In this document: positions 1 through 11,726 of the stretch, piece by piece
Layout of the letters: each line of letters opens with the position of its first letter
Position numbering within the stretch: the first letter of the stretch is position 1
Assembly (NCBI GenBank): GCA_038277395.1
Contig: CM076191.1
Location: 93,244,822-93,308,821 of the forward strand
From: Dryocosmus kuriphilus
Taxonomy: Eukaryota > Arthropoda > Insecta > Hymenoptera > Cynipidae
Length of the DNA: 64,000 nucleotides
Direction: 5' to 3'
Program-made: the position numbers and the translations under genes
Notes under the pieces: generated by a model
Seen by the model: the letters and a program-made list of their open reading frames with translations, nothing else
Databases searched by the model: none
What the model was told of the DNA's origin: nothing

Positions 1-137
1 AAAGCAGGTAATCTAGGTTATATCTTGTACAATGAAAATAGTGGTAAAATTAACAAAGATAAACAAAATTATTAATCGAAAAGAAAGGAAACAATTTTTT
101 CAGAGAAACTCATTCCCCGGGGCATAGATTGCTCCAG

Positions 138-578
138 TCAATTATTTCGAGCTGTTCGCAGACCCTGAGCGACTTCAAAGCGAAGCTTTTTCTGCTCTTC
201 TGTGAGCAATTTTGGAATGAATTTTGCACACACACGAGTCATTCCCAGTTTCTCGGTTAGAATTTCGCAAACATTAGTTTTCGGAATTCTAAGATCATAC
301 TCTAGGTCGCGGACATTCAATCGACGATCTTCTTTAATCGCAAGTCGCATACGCTCGATATTTTCCGATGTTGTTGTGCTTGAAGGACGGCCGCAGCGCG
401 AATCACTGTCAACAGATTGGCGGCCACCTTTAAACCGCTTGTACCACTCATATATCTGGTTTTTATCCATACAGGCATCTCCAAAGGCCTTTTGGATCAT
501 TACAACCGTTTCCGCACAAGTCTTTTTAAGTTTAAGGCAAAAATTGATGCAAATTCGCTGTTCAACTCTTTCGGTCAT
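138..578 (-). pseudogene. Mariner transposase, N-terminal fragment
   Basis: This reads about 146 residues of the helix-turn-helix (DNA-binding) half of a Tc1/mariner transposase, beginning MTERVEQR at 578. Recognisable family blocks are a first HTH with YEWYKRFKGGR, the linker RCGRPSSTTTSENIE, and a second HTH ending CAKFIPKLLTEEQKK. The protein breaks off at about position 138, just before the first catalytic Asp block expected in the DDD domain, so no catalytic residue survives. The reading frame is open upstream of the Met through the 5' untranslated part and terminal repeat of the element, but that extension has no protein character. In the intact family the protein cuts and pastes its own element at TA dinucleotides in the nucleus. 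This copy cannot do so. The 3' end of the element is missing, not merely mutated. Confidence 0.85.
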
Positions 579-778
579 TTTGAGCAGTAAACAGATCCGC
601 CGAGCGCCAAAAATATTCCATACACAAATGCACGCTGTGTGCGATCTAAGGCGTCTCGACAAAAACTGCGGAATCGAGAGAGTTCCTGAAGATTTGCAGT
701 TTACAGTGATACCCGGTAGAGGATGCTCGAACGTTCTGGCGCGGAGATTCAAAGGTATTCCGGATACTTTTCGGACAG

Positions 779-782
<4 letters not shown>
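579..782 (-). mobile_element. Mariner 5' untranslated region and terminal repeat
   Basis: The stretch leads from the transposase start to a mariner-type end reading AGGTCTGTCCGAAAAG on the minus strand, directly abutting a TA tract. It is the left end of the truncated element at 138-578. The matching second end is absent. A close relative of this terminal sequence occurs at 8083-8112. Confidence 0.65.

Positions 783-814
<32 letters not shown>
783..814. repeat. (TA)16 microsatellite
   Basis: Sixteen uninterrupted TA units sit exactly at the outer end of the mariner fragment. Mariner elements duplicate a TA target, so the tract may have grown from the target site or may have been the target. 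Confidence 0.95.
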
Positions 815-815
<1 letters not shown>

Positions 816-1299
816 GAGTATATCTACAGGGTGATCTGCCAATACTCATAAATATTTGAACCCCAAATTCTTTTTTGCGTACCGCACAAAAAATCCTTAT
901 GATAAAATTATGATACAATGCTGTGCGAATAATAATTCTTAAACCACTTAGCATTCCAAGGAGCCAGTAGTAGGAGCTCGCTCTTTTCACGCGTCGTCCA
1001 TACCATAAGCATCCTGCGTGAAATCTAGGGCACACTTCACTTCAAGTTAGTAAAAAAAATCGTAGCAGTCAGACCAGAAAAAAACTTTCGAAGGAAGATG
1101 AAGTTCGTGAAACATAACAGTCTCTCACATAGTGGTTCCGCAGATTTAAATACCTAACAAAGATATTGGCTTATAAAAGTTACATTAAAGTCGTTCATGC
1201 TAATTAATTCATAGTTTCTGGGAAAGAACTAATGTCACTGAAACTTTCATAAAAACGTCATATGAAATTACAAGTAGTAATGCACAATTTGAATAATTC
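815..1299. other. AT-rich stretch without recognised feature
   Basis: I see short chance reading frames only. No splice-supported gene or repeat is apparent. Confidence 0.6.
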
Positions 1300-2270
1300 T
1301 CCAAACTCTTTCAATTCGCTTTTCGAAAAAATTAATTCAATGCATGATACGAATGTCTTGTTCCACCATTTCACCAAAGTTAAATTTTCGAACATCTAAG
1401 AACATGAGAGATTCTCTGATTAGACTACTGAAATTGGACATGACTTAACAATAAATGATGGAAACATCTAATAGCAAGGTAGCTGAATGAATTCATTTTA
1501 GGGGTTACTTTGTAATCCCTTAAAATTTCAAGGAAGAGAAACGAAACTTCGCAACAACCAAAATCACGAAAAATTCTTTCATCAAACTTTTGAGGCTGAA
1601 AATCACTTAGAAATAAGTGCAGGATACGTATCCTACCAGAAAAAGGATTTGAACTTAGTTTGAGAGTTTTTTTCGGTCCCTCAAACAACCAAGTAAAGGA
1701 AAAGGAAAACTAAAGAAAAGGTGTTTGAATTTATATTAGGAGTACTTCATGTCATTTCCCTGACTTCGAAGCAAGTAAATCTACATTTTCTAACAACTGA
1801 AATCACGGTAAATTTTCTGTTCAAAACAGTGGAAGTCGGAAGCTGCTTTACAATAAATGTGTGAAACATCTTCTATCAGAAAAAATCATTCAGTTTAGAT
1901 GAAAGGATATTTCATCATCCATTAAGCTCTTAAACAAAGTAGTGAGCATTTCTTGACAAATAATATCATAAAATATTTTCTGAATAAACTATTGAGATTA
2001 TGCACCTCATCGAAAAATCTCTTGTGATATGGTTGGTCAGGAAATGACCATTTCGTATTTTTGGAAGATAATAACAAACCATTGAAGTAGATGTAATGAC
2101 TTGTCCTAATAGGGAATATTTTACACATTTATTGTATGGTGATTTACGACCCCAAGGGTCTAAGCAGAAAATCTTTTGTGAATTTGATTGTTCGGAAATA
2201 TCCATTTTCTTGCTTGAATTTTTAAGGGATGATAAAATAACCAACAAAATAAATTCGAGGACTTTTACTT
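1300..2270. repeat. Tandem and inverted repeat array
   Basis: A diverged unit containing an AATAAATGTGTGAAACAT-like core recurs near 1441, 1602 and 1841 in one orientation and near 2100-2150 in the other. The segment 1494-1650 reads as an imperfect inverted copy of 2090-2255, for example GGGTTACTTTGTAATCCC against the reverse complement of the stretch around 2230. This is what a decayed foldback or MITE cluster looks like. No transposase is present. Confidence 0.55.
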
Positions 2271-3580
2271 CTATGCAACATGTCCTGTACTAACCTGATC
2301 CGGAAACAGTTTCTTGCAACACATGCATGAAAATGGCAACATTTCGTGTCTGTGGAGTGTGAGCAGAGTGCTAGATTCCTCTACTGTAAAATACTGTAAA
2401 AATGTCAACTTAGTAACTCTGTAGTTCGAAAACTACGTATTTTTAAACATTTTTTCATTGAAGTTTTCGACCTACTTTAGCTCTAGTATTTGTAGTTTAA
2501 ATTTCCTACATAACTCGAGAAACACACTGCATATATATATATATATATAAAAAAGAGATCTCGTCGCCGATGTTGCCTGATTCAAGGGTCCTGCTTCCAG
2601 AGTCTTCCACGAGGCCTTCTAGAGCCTCCCCTCTTTTTGCCGATAACACGCTCTTTTTCTAATCTATAAAATATAATGAACAAAAATTATACTAAATTAT
2701 TTTATAAACGTACGTATTTTTTATTTTGGACTGGTTTCTTTCCAAAATCTTTCAATTTTTAGAACAAAATTTTATTCAATAAATCTGTTTCCAAGATGCA
2801 CTACTGTACGCCGCCAAATGATTAAAAAAAATATATCTTATAATCATTTCTTATATCTTTAATTGAAACGTTAATTTTTACAGATATAGAATAATTATTT
2901 TACTATTTGTCGAAAAAATGCATAGCGACGAAGGGATTTGAGTCTGTCAAAAGACACCTCTATCCCCTTTTCCAGTAGCTTAAGAAAAGATAAAAATTAA
3001 AATAAAGGTCAAAAAAGAATTATCGTCATCCAAGCCTTTGTGGGGAATTCCTTCTCCATCATTACAGGGTGAAGCATCTTTAACAGTGCTAATTTTAAAG
3101 TTTCCTTATTCCATCAAAAGCAAAATATTTTACATCCGTCATTATTGTTTAATGCAAATTTAAACAACTTAAATTTTTATATAAATAAAAATAATTTGTA
3201 AATCTATGAAATATTTGAAAAAGTTTAAATTGTGGGCGGCTGACCCCGCGAAGTTCGCAGGGGGGTGAGCCCCCGTGGTGTATATATGTATACTATAACG
3301 GCAGTTTTGATTCTATTAGGATTTTTAATTTAACACCATTATTTCATTAGAGAATTTTTGTTTTAAGGGCGCCAGATATTTTTCCCTAAAACCATCAAAA
3401 ACTTTTTAAATGACTTTAATTCCCGACATAAGCCCCACTTTCGCGATAGAGGGAAAGGTAAGTAGTGATGCTGTTGAAGGGTGAATCATGAAAACTTCGT
3501 TGTTTTAAAGCTTAATATCATAAATTTCATTTAAACACTCAAATCACTTTAACTTAACAGGGACTAATATTCCCGGCTTG
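2271..3580. other. AT-rich intergenic DNA with short AT tract
   Basis: It holds a perfect AT tract at 2531-2549 followed by a GC-richer patch (2555-2660), and a short GC-rich patch at 3235-3285. Nothing codes convincingly. Confidence 0.55.
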
Positions 3581-3588
3581 TTTATTCC

Positions 3589-4105
3589 TTAGATGGTACG
3601 GACGACCGACGCGTCCCCGACAGCAATTACGCAAATCAACACTTTTGGCAATTCACGCCTGAAGGGCCAAGATAACACGAGAGAAATTGAGTTATATTGG
3701 GGCGGCAAGGTATTACGGAAAATCCTATAGCTAGGGTGAGGGCAGGACGTTCGAGTTCCGCACCCTGGATGAACTAGTTTTGGCACAGGCCGATCGAAAA
3801 TTCCTACTACTAGAGTCGGCACAAGCCAATCTGGTATGAAGTCCTGCCTGACGGGTCCACCATCGTTGTTTACATCTGCCACAGCAGCATTGACTAAAAG
3901 CGGACGTTCGTTCTGTCACCACGGCATTCTTGAACAAAAAAGGAGTCTCATCCATTTGTATGTGTCGGAGGCCATCCCACAATGTTGCGCCTTCTCGATA
4001 AATCCAAATGCCTTCCCAATGTGACACGTTCTCTGATGTCGCACCCTGCGTGGGCGATATGCCTTTCGCCAGATGATTGTGGACATAAAAAAGATGATAA
4101 AACAC
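3589..4105 (-). other. GC-richer stretch, open in two minus frames, unidentified
   Basis: Overlapping minus-strand frames of 97 and 124 codons run through this segment, which is clearly GC-richer than its surroundings. The two frames overlap in the region 3731-3882, so at most one could be real. I recognise no domain in either. The composition suggests a repeat-derived or retroelement piece more than a host exon. Confidence 0.3.
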
Positions 4106-4320
4106 AAACAGAAACTATCAATACTCGAATAATAACAGAATTATGGAAACCTTGGATCTTTTGACGTTGACTTAATGCTTGAGGGTCTTTAACCTGAAAA
4201 TTTGACAAGTGAGTTTGATTTACGTAATTATAAGATTTATGGTTAAGTTTTAGACATTAGTGTAACAAAAAAAATGGAGCCTTGACTGGCTTTGTCCCAA
4301 AATCAAATGAGTTTAATCGA

Positions 4321-4913
4321 TGTTGAAGGTTATATTATGAGGGGCATCAATTACCCCGTCACAATACATATATTGTACCTCCGTGTAGATCCATAGCATT
4401 AGAAGGGGCGGAAGCTTGACGGAGCATGCCCGAGATCTCCCACCCACACACTAGGGAGAAATATGTGGAGACTTCACCTCATGAGAAGCTATGTAAGCAC
4501 GACTCGCGAGAAGAAGTGAAGCATTCAGCGACTCAACAACGAGTCGCGAATACCAGTAACCCTAGGAGCTCGGGTGGAATAGAGAGTACACTCTATCTTT
4601 GACGCGAATCTTAGCGTTAGGTTGGCTACGGCGGAGGGCAGGTTTAGAGGTTTACTTCTATCGCTGAGTCCAATGTTTGGTCAATCAGGAGACCCAAGAA
4701 TGATTTTTCTAGCAGAAGATACTGGCAGCAAAACACTTCTGGCGACCCAGCTTGTACTCGGGAGAGAGATACCTGAGTTTTCTTATGAGAAATAGCGCGT
4801 GCATGGAGTAGAAGATTTACCTCTTGCATCAGACCCATTACGTGCTTTTGGTGCAAAATCTAAGAGTGTCGATAATGCCCACTTTGAGTTCAAATAGAGA
4901 AGTGGCATGAACA
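4321..4913 (+). repeat. Possible LTR followed by a primer-binding-like site
   Basis: The segment starts TGTTGAAGG and ends GAACA, and is followed at once by TGGTATCAGGAG. The first nine bases match the common initiator-Met-tRNA primer-binding site of copia-type retrotransposons (TGGTATCAGAGC) and then diverge. No matching second LTR or gag-pol follows on this strand. The call rests on the boundary motifs alone. Confidence 0.3.
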
Positions 4914-5117
4914 TGGTATCAGGAGTTTACTCTTGGTTTCTGGTGCGAATGCATTTCCCTTTTATCCTAAGAATTTGGGAGAATCTCATGAATAAATGAA
5001 AAGAATTTTATTCAATAAATGATCACCTTACACTTCTGCTCCTAAGAACCTATGAATGAATAATTGAATCGTTTACGTACGATAAATTATTGTAAGATTG
5101 ATACATTGGATCGCAAT

Positions 5118-5480
5118 TGTTAGGATTATTTTTATTATGGAAATAATAAATAGGTCAGTCTTGTCACCTGCGTTAATTACAGAAAAATAAATGAAAATAA
5201 ATTGATAAAATTAGAGAATAAGAAGATAATTGTATGAATATTAGGATAATGAAAATTTGAATAAACAATACTGATGATTTTTCAGGGAGAAAGGGCGTGG
5301 AGAGATAACGCGACAATCAAGATAAATAGAATTTTTATTGAAAAATATCAAATGAAGAAATAAGCTGGTGTGCCACACGGCCGTCGTACTTATGCGAGAG
5401 CGTAACAACCACGCGCATGCGTCCGCACGTAGACAAGATGAGATGAAACGCAAAGAATAATAAGCTTTCAAAAATCAACA
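5118..5480 (-). repeat. Copia 3' LTR
   Basis: Read on the minus strand it starts TGTTGATTTTTG and ends CCTAACA, 363 bp. It is preceded by a purine-rich tract (AGCAGGGTGGA) at about 5481-5492 that fits the polypurine primer of plus-strand synthesis, and it lies directly beyond the end of the pol relic at 5590-8085. An AATAAA sits inside, near 5330-5340. No second LTR is present, because the 5' part of the element is lost. Confidence 0.65.
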
Positions 5481-5589
5481 TCCACCCTGCTTATGTGCTT
5501 TGCACAAAAAAAAATATTATATATATGATATGATACGATATTCTTACATAATTTTACACACGTAGATTACAAAATTGTTATATAAAATC

Positions 5590-8085
5590 TTTCCTTTTTT
5601 TGCATTCCAAGATAACTGCGTAATGAACAAAATGTTGCCTGCGGAAAATCTTTTGTGAAAATATCAGCCCGCTGTTCATCCGATGACACGAATTTTGCAA
5701 TTAAATCACTGTTTTGACTTTTTCGCTAATGAAAAGAAATTTTTGCATCAATGGGTTTTGTTCATTTGTGAAATTCAGGGTTTTTTACAAGACGTATCGC
5801 ACTGTGACTGTCAACAAATAAAGAAGTAGGCGCGACTTGCTTGCAACATAATTCGCGTAGAATTTGCCGTAACCAAATTGCTTCCCGCGAAGCCAACGAT
5901 ACCGCGACGTACTCGGCTTCTGTCGTACTTAACGCAACCGTTTTTTGTCGTTGGCAAAACCACGAAATTTCCCTCCACACAAGAAGAAAATAAAACCCGA
6001 TGTGGATCGACACGTGTCAATGTCGCTTGCAAATTCAGAATCCGAAAAACCGGCCAAAACACAATCGTTATCTTTTGCGTCGTAAACAATTCCAAAACCA
6101 CGCGTCCCGGCGATGTATTTCACAACTTGTTTCGCCGCATTCCAGTGCGACTCGTTGTGATTCTCAAGATGATTCGCTTACGTTGCTTACCGCGTATGCG
6201 ATATCGGGTCGGGAAACAACCGCGAGAAACATCAACGAACCGACAATTTCCCGATAAGGAACGTTGCATACTTTTAAATTCTCGGTGCATTTGCATAAAG
6301 TATGGTTCGAATGCGCGGGTATGCACACTGGATTTGCAATCTCCATTCTGAATTTACTAACAATTTTTGAAGCATACACCTCTTGATGGATGAACATTTT
6401 TTTGTTCCTTCTATTCCGCATAATTTCGATTCCGATAAAATACACAGATTCGCCAAGGTTTAACTCAAAAGATTCGCTTAAAACGTTTTTTAACAACTTC
6501 CAATGCTTTTTGAGATTACCATCCTATAAAACCGTCGTCTACAAAAAATGCCAAAATCACTTCGGGGTTATTTATCACGCCGCAAAAAATAGACTTGTTA
6601 CTCGCGCACTGTTGGAGACCAAGCTGTTTGAGCGCTTGAGTCAATTTTGAGTTCCGACAACGCGCGGCTTGTTTCAAACCGTATTACGATTTCAGTAATC
6701 GGCACACACTTTTTTCACTTTTGTGAGCGTCGCGACAGTTGCTCCCGTGAATGCCAGCGTCGCAGATTCCTTGCGGCACTTCCATGAAGATTTCCTCCTG
6801 GAGCTCCCCGTAAAGGAATGCGGTTTTGATGTCGAACTGCAATAAATCTAGATCCTGTTGGGTGACATCCGCGAGGAATACTCGTAAAGGGTCATACCTG
6901 ATGGCTGTCGAGAAAATTTCTTCGTAATCCACGCCTTCGACTTGACGGAACCCTATGGCGTAGATTCTGGCCTTGTATCGTACTGCTTTTCCGCTGTCAT
7001 CACGGAGAATTTTAAATACCGAATTCGAGTCAATTAACTTCATGGACGGAGTGCGGGGGACGAACTCCCAGGTAGCGTTTTGCCGATAAGACTCGAGTTC
7101 TTCCTCGATGGCCTGCTTCCAGTGGGTGGAATCGGGACCATTCATTGACTCGTTCAAAGAGATGGTTGGGTATTCGGCCAGATTTGCCTGAAACGTATCT
7201 GTCGCTTTCAAGTTTTCTCCGTTACGCAGCCAATACGGACTTCGAGCTTTTCCGGGATCTTACGCCACCTCGTTCGATCCTTCTGGGTCAGCTAAAGCTC
7301 TCTCCTTGACGTCAACCCAAAGATCTGCGTCACCGTCATTATCGATCGCCATATCATGAGCATCGTCATTGCTTGGCAACACAAACTCGTCCTCGAGCTT
7401 TTAGAAAACTGGCGCATTATCGATCGCTCTCTCGTTGAAAACAACGTCCCTCGATAAGAACACTTTCTTTGTTATCGGGTCGTAAACGCGGTAATTGCTC
7501 GCTTTGCCTTGGTAACCAACAATTATCACCTTCCTCGAGTTCGCGTCGAATTTCTTTCGAAAAATTTTTGGAATGTGTGTGTACGCTACACTTCCAAACA
7601 CTCGAAGATGCTTGACTCGGGGTGTCTTTTCATGATGGGATCTGGACACGATCCTGTTTTGCAAATACTTTGCAGCATTAACCGGTTCGGCCCAAAGAAC
7701 TGTAGGGAGATCTTTTGCCTTCAGCATCGTTCTCGCGCGCTCCACGATTGTGCGATTCGCTGCCTCAGATTTTTCATTCTGCTCAGACGTGTACGGAGCG
7801 GAATTTGTCATTTCGATGCCCTCCTTCGCGAGATACGCTTTTAGCTCGGCGTTCATATATTCAAGTCCGTTGTCGGAACGAATCAGTTTCATTTGTCTAC
7901 CGAACTTTGTCTTTATGGAGATCGCGAATTCACGAAATTTTTCGACGACTTGATTTTTCGAGCGGACGAAAAACACGACCCGGTACCCCGACGCGTCGTC
8001 CACGAACCCGATATAGAACTTGGCTCCGCCAAGCGATTCTACCGACATCGGCCCGCACACATCAGAATGGAAACACTCGCCAGAT
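5590..8085 (-). pseudogene. Ty1/copia pol (integrase, RT, RNase H), broken
   Basis: Domains follow in the copia order. Integrase (8085-7401) has HSDVCGPM, IRSDNGLEYMN and the SEAANRTIVERAR block, so the D, D, E residues are visible. Reverse transcriptase (7211-6500) has FDIKTAFLYGELQEE and, in a second frame, FVDDGF as the catalytic Asp pair near 6535. It continues as VYFIGIEI and YREIVGSLMFLA (6496-6164). RNase H (6123-5590) shows AGFSDSEFASD, STTEAEYVAV, FVDSHSAIRLVKNPEFHK and the usual ending ADIFTK...LGMQKK. Stops lie near 7258 and 7400 in the linker, near 5760 and in the RT, and there are frameshifts at about 6500-6680, 6164 and 5950. Gag, protease and the 5' LTR are missing. The element copied itself through RNA when intact; this copy is dead. 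The 5' break falls exactly at a mariner-like terminal sequence. Confidence 0.92.
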
Positions 8086-8112
8086 AATTTTCGGAAAGAC
8101 CTCATATATATG
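8083..8112 (-). mobile_element. Mariner-like terminal sequence with TA tract
   Basis: Plus-strand CAGATAATTTTCGGAAAG, followed by ACCTCATATATAT, matches 26 of 30 positions of the mariner end at about 753-790 and is likewise followed by an alternating AT tract. It overlaps the first codons of the copia integrase relic. Confidence 0.5.
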
Positions 8113-9058
8113 TATAGACTGAACGCTGCCACCTCCGGGACGTCCACCCTACGTTTTCGCCTCCACTATTTTCCGTGATCATATTTCAAATATTAATGCA
8201 TATATATGTTAAGGGGTCCCTCTAAATAGATTTCTCAAAAGAGGGGTAACGATTTTTTATATTTTTATTATATATATTTTGTATATATAGTAAGTACGAA
8301 GATACCTCACCTGTATATATGGAAGCGCGTGACGCTCCATGCTGAAACACCTCCAGCGGCGTTGCCATGTTTCGGAGGAGTGTTCGTACTCGTCTTACCT
8401 GTATCTTTAAGGTTCATATATATATCCGTCATTTTGCCAAGTTCGCAGGTACTTGACTAAGCTTCGCCGAATAGACTAACAAGGATTACTAACCAGGTGT
8501 CCGTCGCCGATTTTGAAATAACTGCAATATGTTGCAGTACTTACATTAAAAAATAAGAGTTACGTATTTTCTTTTATCAGACGGAAACACATTTAGGGGT
8601 AAAATCCACTCTTTAAGCTCACCCTTAAAACTAATTTTCTTATATCTTATGAACAGTTTACGATATCCTAATAAAACCAATGCCAAAATATTAAAAATAA
8701 AAATCCTATTAACCTGCATTGCATTTTTTTAAAAGGGTATCAATCACTAATTTAAAAAAAATATATTATTGTGTACTTTGAAGCGATTTTTGACTTTAAG
8801 GATCGTAGAATGTTATATATTGTGTAAAAAAATATTTTTATTCGAAAGAATATTAAAAATTAAGTCGACGTTTTTCGAGTTTTATGATAAAATATCTGTT
8901 TATATTTGTAATTTTTCATAAAAAAAGATATGACAAATTTTAGGAATAGAAACTGCACATATATAAATCGTAGATGCGAATATAATTAAAATATTTAGAT
9001 AAAGAAAATAAAAAAAAATAATTTTTTTTTATGATGCATGTACTAAAACTATCCCTTA
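8113..9058. other. AT-rich intergenic DNA
   Basis: A short patch at 8113-8160 (GGAGGCGAAAACG on the minus strand, next to CAGTCTATACATATATAT) resembles 32480-32530, so it is probably a dispersed repeat end. The rest shows no gene. Confidence 0.5.
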
Positions 9059-10060
9059 TTACATTCTCATCTCCATCAGAAGGTATTAGTTTTATGTGAA
9101 AACTGACTGTCGTTGTCGTCGTTGTCGTTGTCGTTGTAGTTTATTAGCACGATAATTTCCAAGGTCAAATCGGATTAGATTGCGCTTTGGCACACTTCTT
9201 TAATGCGTAAAAAGAAAGGACGAGTTTAATAACCAACGGTTTTTGACTAACAGTTCTGGTTTACCCGTCAAAAACGGTTTTTACAAAATCAAAAAACCCA
9301 TTTTCCGGCTAAAATATGCGAGATACAAAAAAAATATTTGAAAGTGAAATTATTCATCTCAAAAGAATCTACAAATTTTTTCTTAACCGTTTTGTGATAT
9401 AATTTACATTTTTTGTTTTAATTGAAAAAATGTTATTAAAAATAAAAAACTGTCGATTCCCACCAAAATACTGAAGATATGGAAAAAATTACAAAAAACA
9501 AAGTTGTTCAACTAAAAAAGGTCTACAAATTTGGTTTTAACCTTTTTTTGATAAAGTGCACGGTTTTTGTTTTAATCGAAAAAACTTTATTAAAAATAAA
9601 AAAATGTGGTTTCCCGCCAAAATGTTCAGGATACAAAAAAATGATTACAAACAAAGTTGCTCATCTAAAAAAGAATTATAAATGTTGTTTCAACTATTTT
9701 TTTAATAAAATGAACGGTTTTTGTTTCAATCAAAAAAACGTTGTTAAAAATAGAAAATTTTAATTTTTCGCCAAAATATGCAAGATGAAAAAAAAACGAT
9801 AATAAACAAAGTTGTTTGCCTCAAAAAGATCTACAAATTTGTGTTTTATCACTTTTTGTTAAAGACGCATAGTTTTTGAGTTATTCGTGAAATATGTTAT
9901 TAAATATAAAGAAACCCATTTTTCAGCAAGACTGTGCAAGTTATGAGAAAATATTAAGAAACAGAATTCTTCACCTGGGAAAAAGCTAAAAATTTTGTTT
10001 ACAAGACTCATCGTTTTACTTTTAAGAATCGGAAACTTGCATTGTGAAAATTTTGGTTTC
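9059..10060 (+). mobile_element. ACATTCTCATC repeat element, copy 1
   Basis: The copy starts ACATTCTCATCTCC and lacks the usual segment between ACTGAC and the GTC/GTT tract. It then shows the conserved block around GGATTAGATTGCGCTTTGGC and about three tandem sub-repeats of roughly 153 bp (cores at about 9472, 9628 and 9780). It ends with the conserved AAGACTCATCGTTTTACTTT block. It encodes no recognised protein, although several frames stay open by chance on both strands. Confidence 0.8.
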
Positions 10061-10229
10061 AAAGGAAATATGTAATTATAAATAATGATATTATGTGAAC
10101 ATTTTTTTTAGCAGAAATAAATACAAGCATCTATAGTTTAAGTTGAAAAATATTATTTTTCAATTAATTTGAACTCACTATTCTTGTTTTTTGCTTCCGA
10201 AATCCGATCAGTCATTATGCATTGAAAGA

Positions 10230-10335
10230 TATAAAAAAACTGCCCGCCTTATGGATAGATTCTTATCGCGCGCTGCGCTTCGCGTTCGAAACATTTTTTG
10301 ACTCGCGCTACGCGCTCGTTGTTTATACATCGTAC
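10230..10335. repeat. GC-rich hairpin remnants
   Basis: ATCGCGCGCTGCGCTTCGCG and ACTCGCGCTACGCGCTCG are diverged members of the hairpin cluster that accompanies the other copies of this element. Confidence 0.6.
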
Positions 10336-10489
10336 AGACCTTTAAATTAAAGATCAAAACATTGACCAGTATAATTTGGTGATTTTTGTAATTTTGCGGT
10401 CTTAATCTTTCAAAACACCTACATATTTTTAATAAAATTATTATATTTGAATTTTATTAAAAATTGCATAAGAAATTTGTTTACTTAAG

Positions 10490-11095
10490 GCTCTATCGAC
10501 CTTAAGGAACACATTCTCCATTCTCATATGACGACAGTCGTTTTTTGTGATTTTCTAAATTTTCACAATTGCAGGTTTGTGATTCTTAAAAGTAAAACGA
10601 TGAGTCTTATGAAAAATATTTGTAGCTTTTTCCAAGGCGAAAAATTTTGTTTGCTTATATTTTCTCATATCTTGCATAGTCTTGCTTAAAGCTCGATTTT
10701 TTTATATCAAATAGCATAATTCACAAATAACTCAAAAAGTGTGCGTCCTTGCAAAAAAATGATGGAGAGAAAATTTGTATCTCTTCTTGAGACAAACAAC
10801 TTTATTTATTATCATTTTTTTCGCACCTTGCATATTTTGTCAGGAAATTTTAATCTTTGGTTTTAAATCAAGTTTTATCGATTAAAACCAAAACCCTGCA
10901 TTTTATCAAAAAACGATGCAGACAAATTTTGTAGATCTCTTTGAGCTAAATATTTTTGTTTATTATATTTTTTTTTTTATCTTCAATATTTTGACGGTCA
11001 ACCATAGTTTTTTATTTATGATAACGTTTTCTCGATTAAAACGAAAACCGTGCATATTATCAAGAAACGGTTAAGACAAAATTTTATTAGGAAAC
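10490..11095 (-). mobile_element. ACATTCTCATC repeat element, partial inverted copy 2
   Basis: On the minus strand it carries the AAGACTCATCGTTTTACTTT block and several sub-repeats. It stops before the trinucleotide tract. Together with copy 1 it makes an inverted pair around about 10060-10490. Confidence 0.75.
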
Positions 11096-11726
11096 ATACT
11101 TACTTTCTTAAAATTCTACCAGAGTAAAATATAAGAAACTCGTGATCAAATATATGAAAAATCACTTTTTGCGGCAACTTTATATTCTACATGTTTAAAA
11201 ATTAATTTAAAAGGCATTTTCAAAATTGTTAGTAAATTTTACATTACAGTTCCATTAAAACGTTTCCTTTCTCTTTTTGTTTGCATTTTCTTAGCTTTTA
11301 GATGAAATTAAAGGCATGAATAACAGCATAAGATTAACTTACTTGAAATAATTAAAAAATTATCAAATAATAAAACACACGGTAATAATATGTTCTTGTA
11401 AATATCTATAATATATGTTACAAATGTATTTTATAAAACTGTAATCTAAAGCTAACAATACCCAGAAAATTGAGAATTTACTTTAAAAATGAAAATATTA
11501 CTGCGATTATTAATTTGAAACTTTATTATTCAATTTTAAAAATAAAATGAAAATCACGATATAATGCTGAAAACACATAAAACTATCATACACTTAAGCT
11601 AATCATATCCTAGTAATTTCCTCCTCATATATGTATGACATTTAGCCTTGAAGTCTAGGAAAACTCTTTTATTCATAGCCATTGCTTTTGAAACGTTTGA
11701 GGGGCTAGGAAGACAATAAAACGATG
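11096..11726. other. AT-rich DNA without recognised feature
   Basis: No gene-like or repeated structure stands out. Confidence 0.5.

Noticed and set aside
202..834. 210-codon plus-strand frame opposite the mariner
   Set aside because: Antisense shadow of the transposase reading; no domain.
646..1035. 129-codon minus frame with a YIYIYI run
   Set aside because: It is the TA tract and mariner terminus read in another frame, with no protein character outside.
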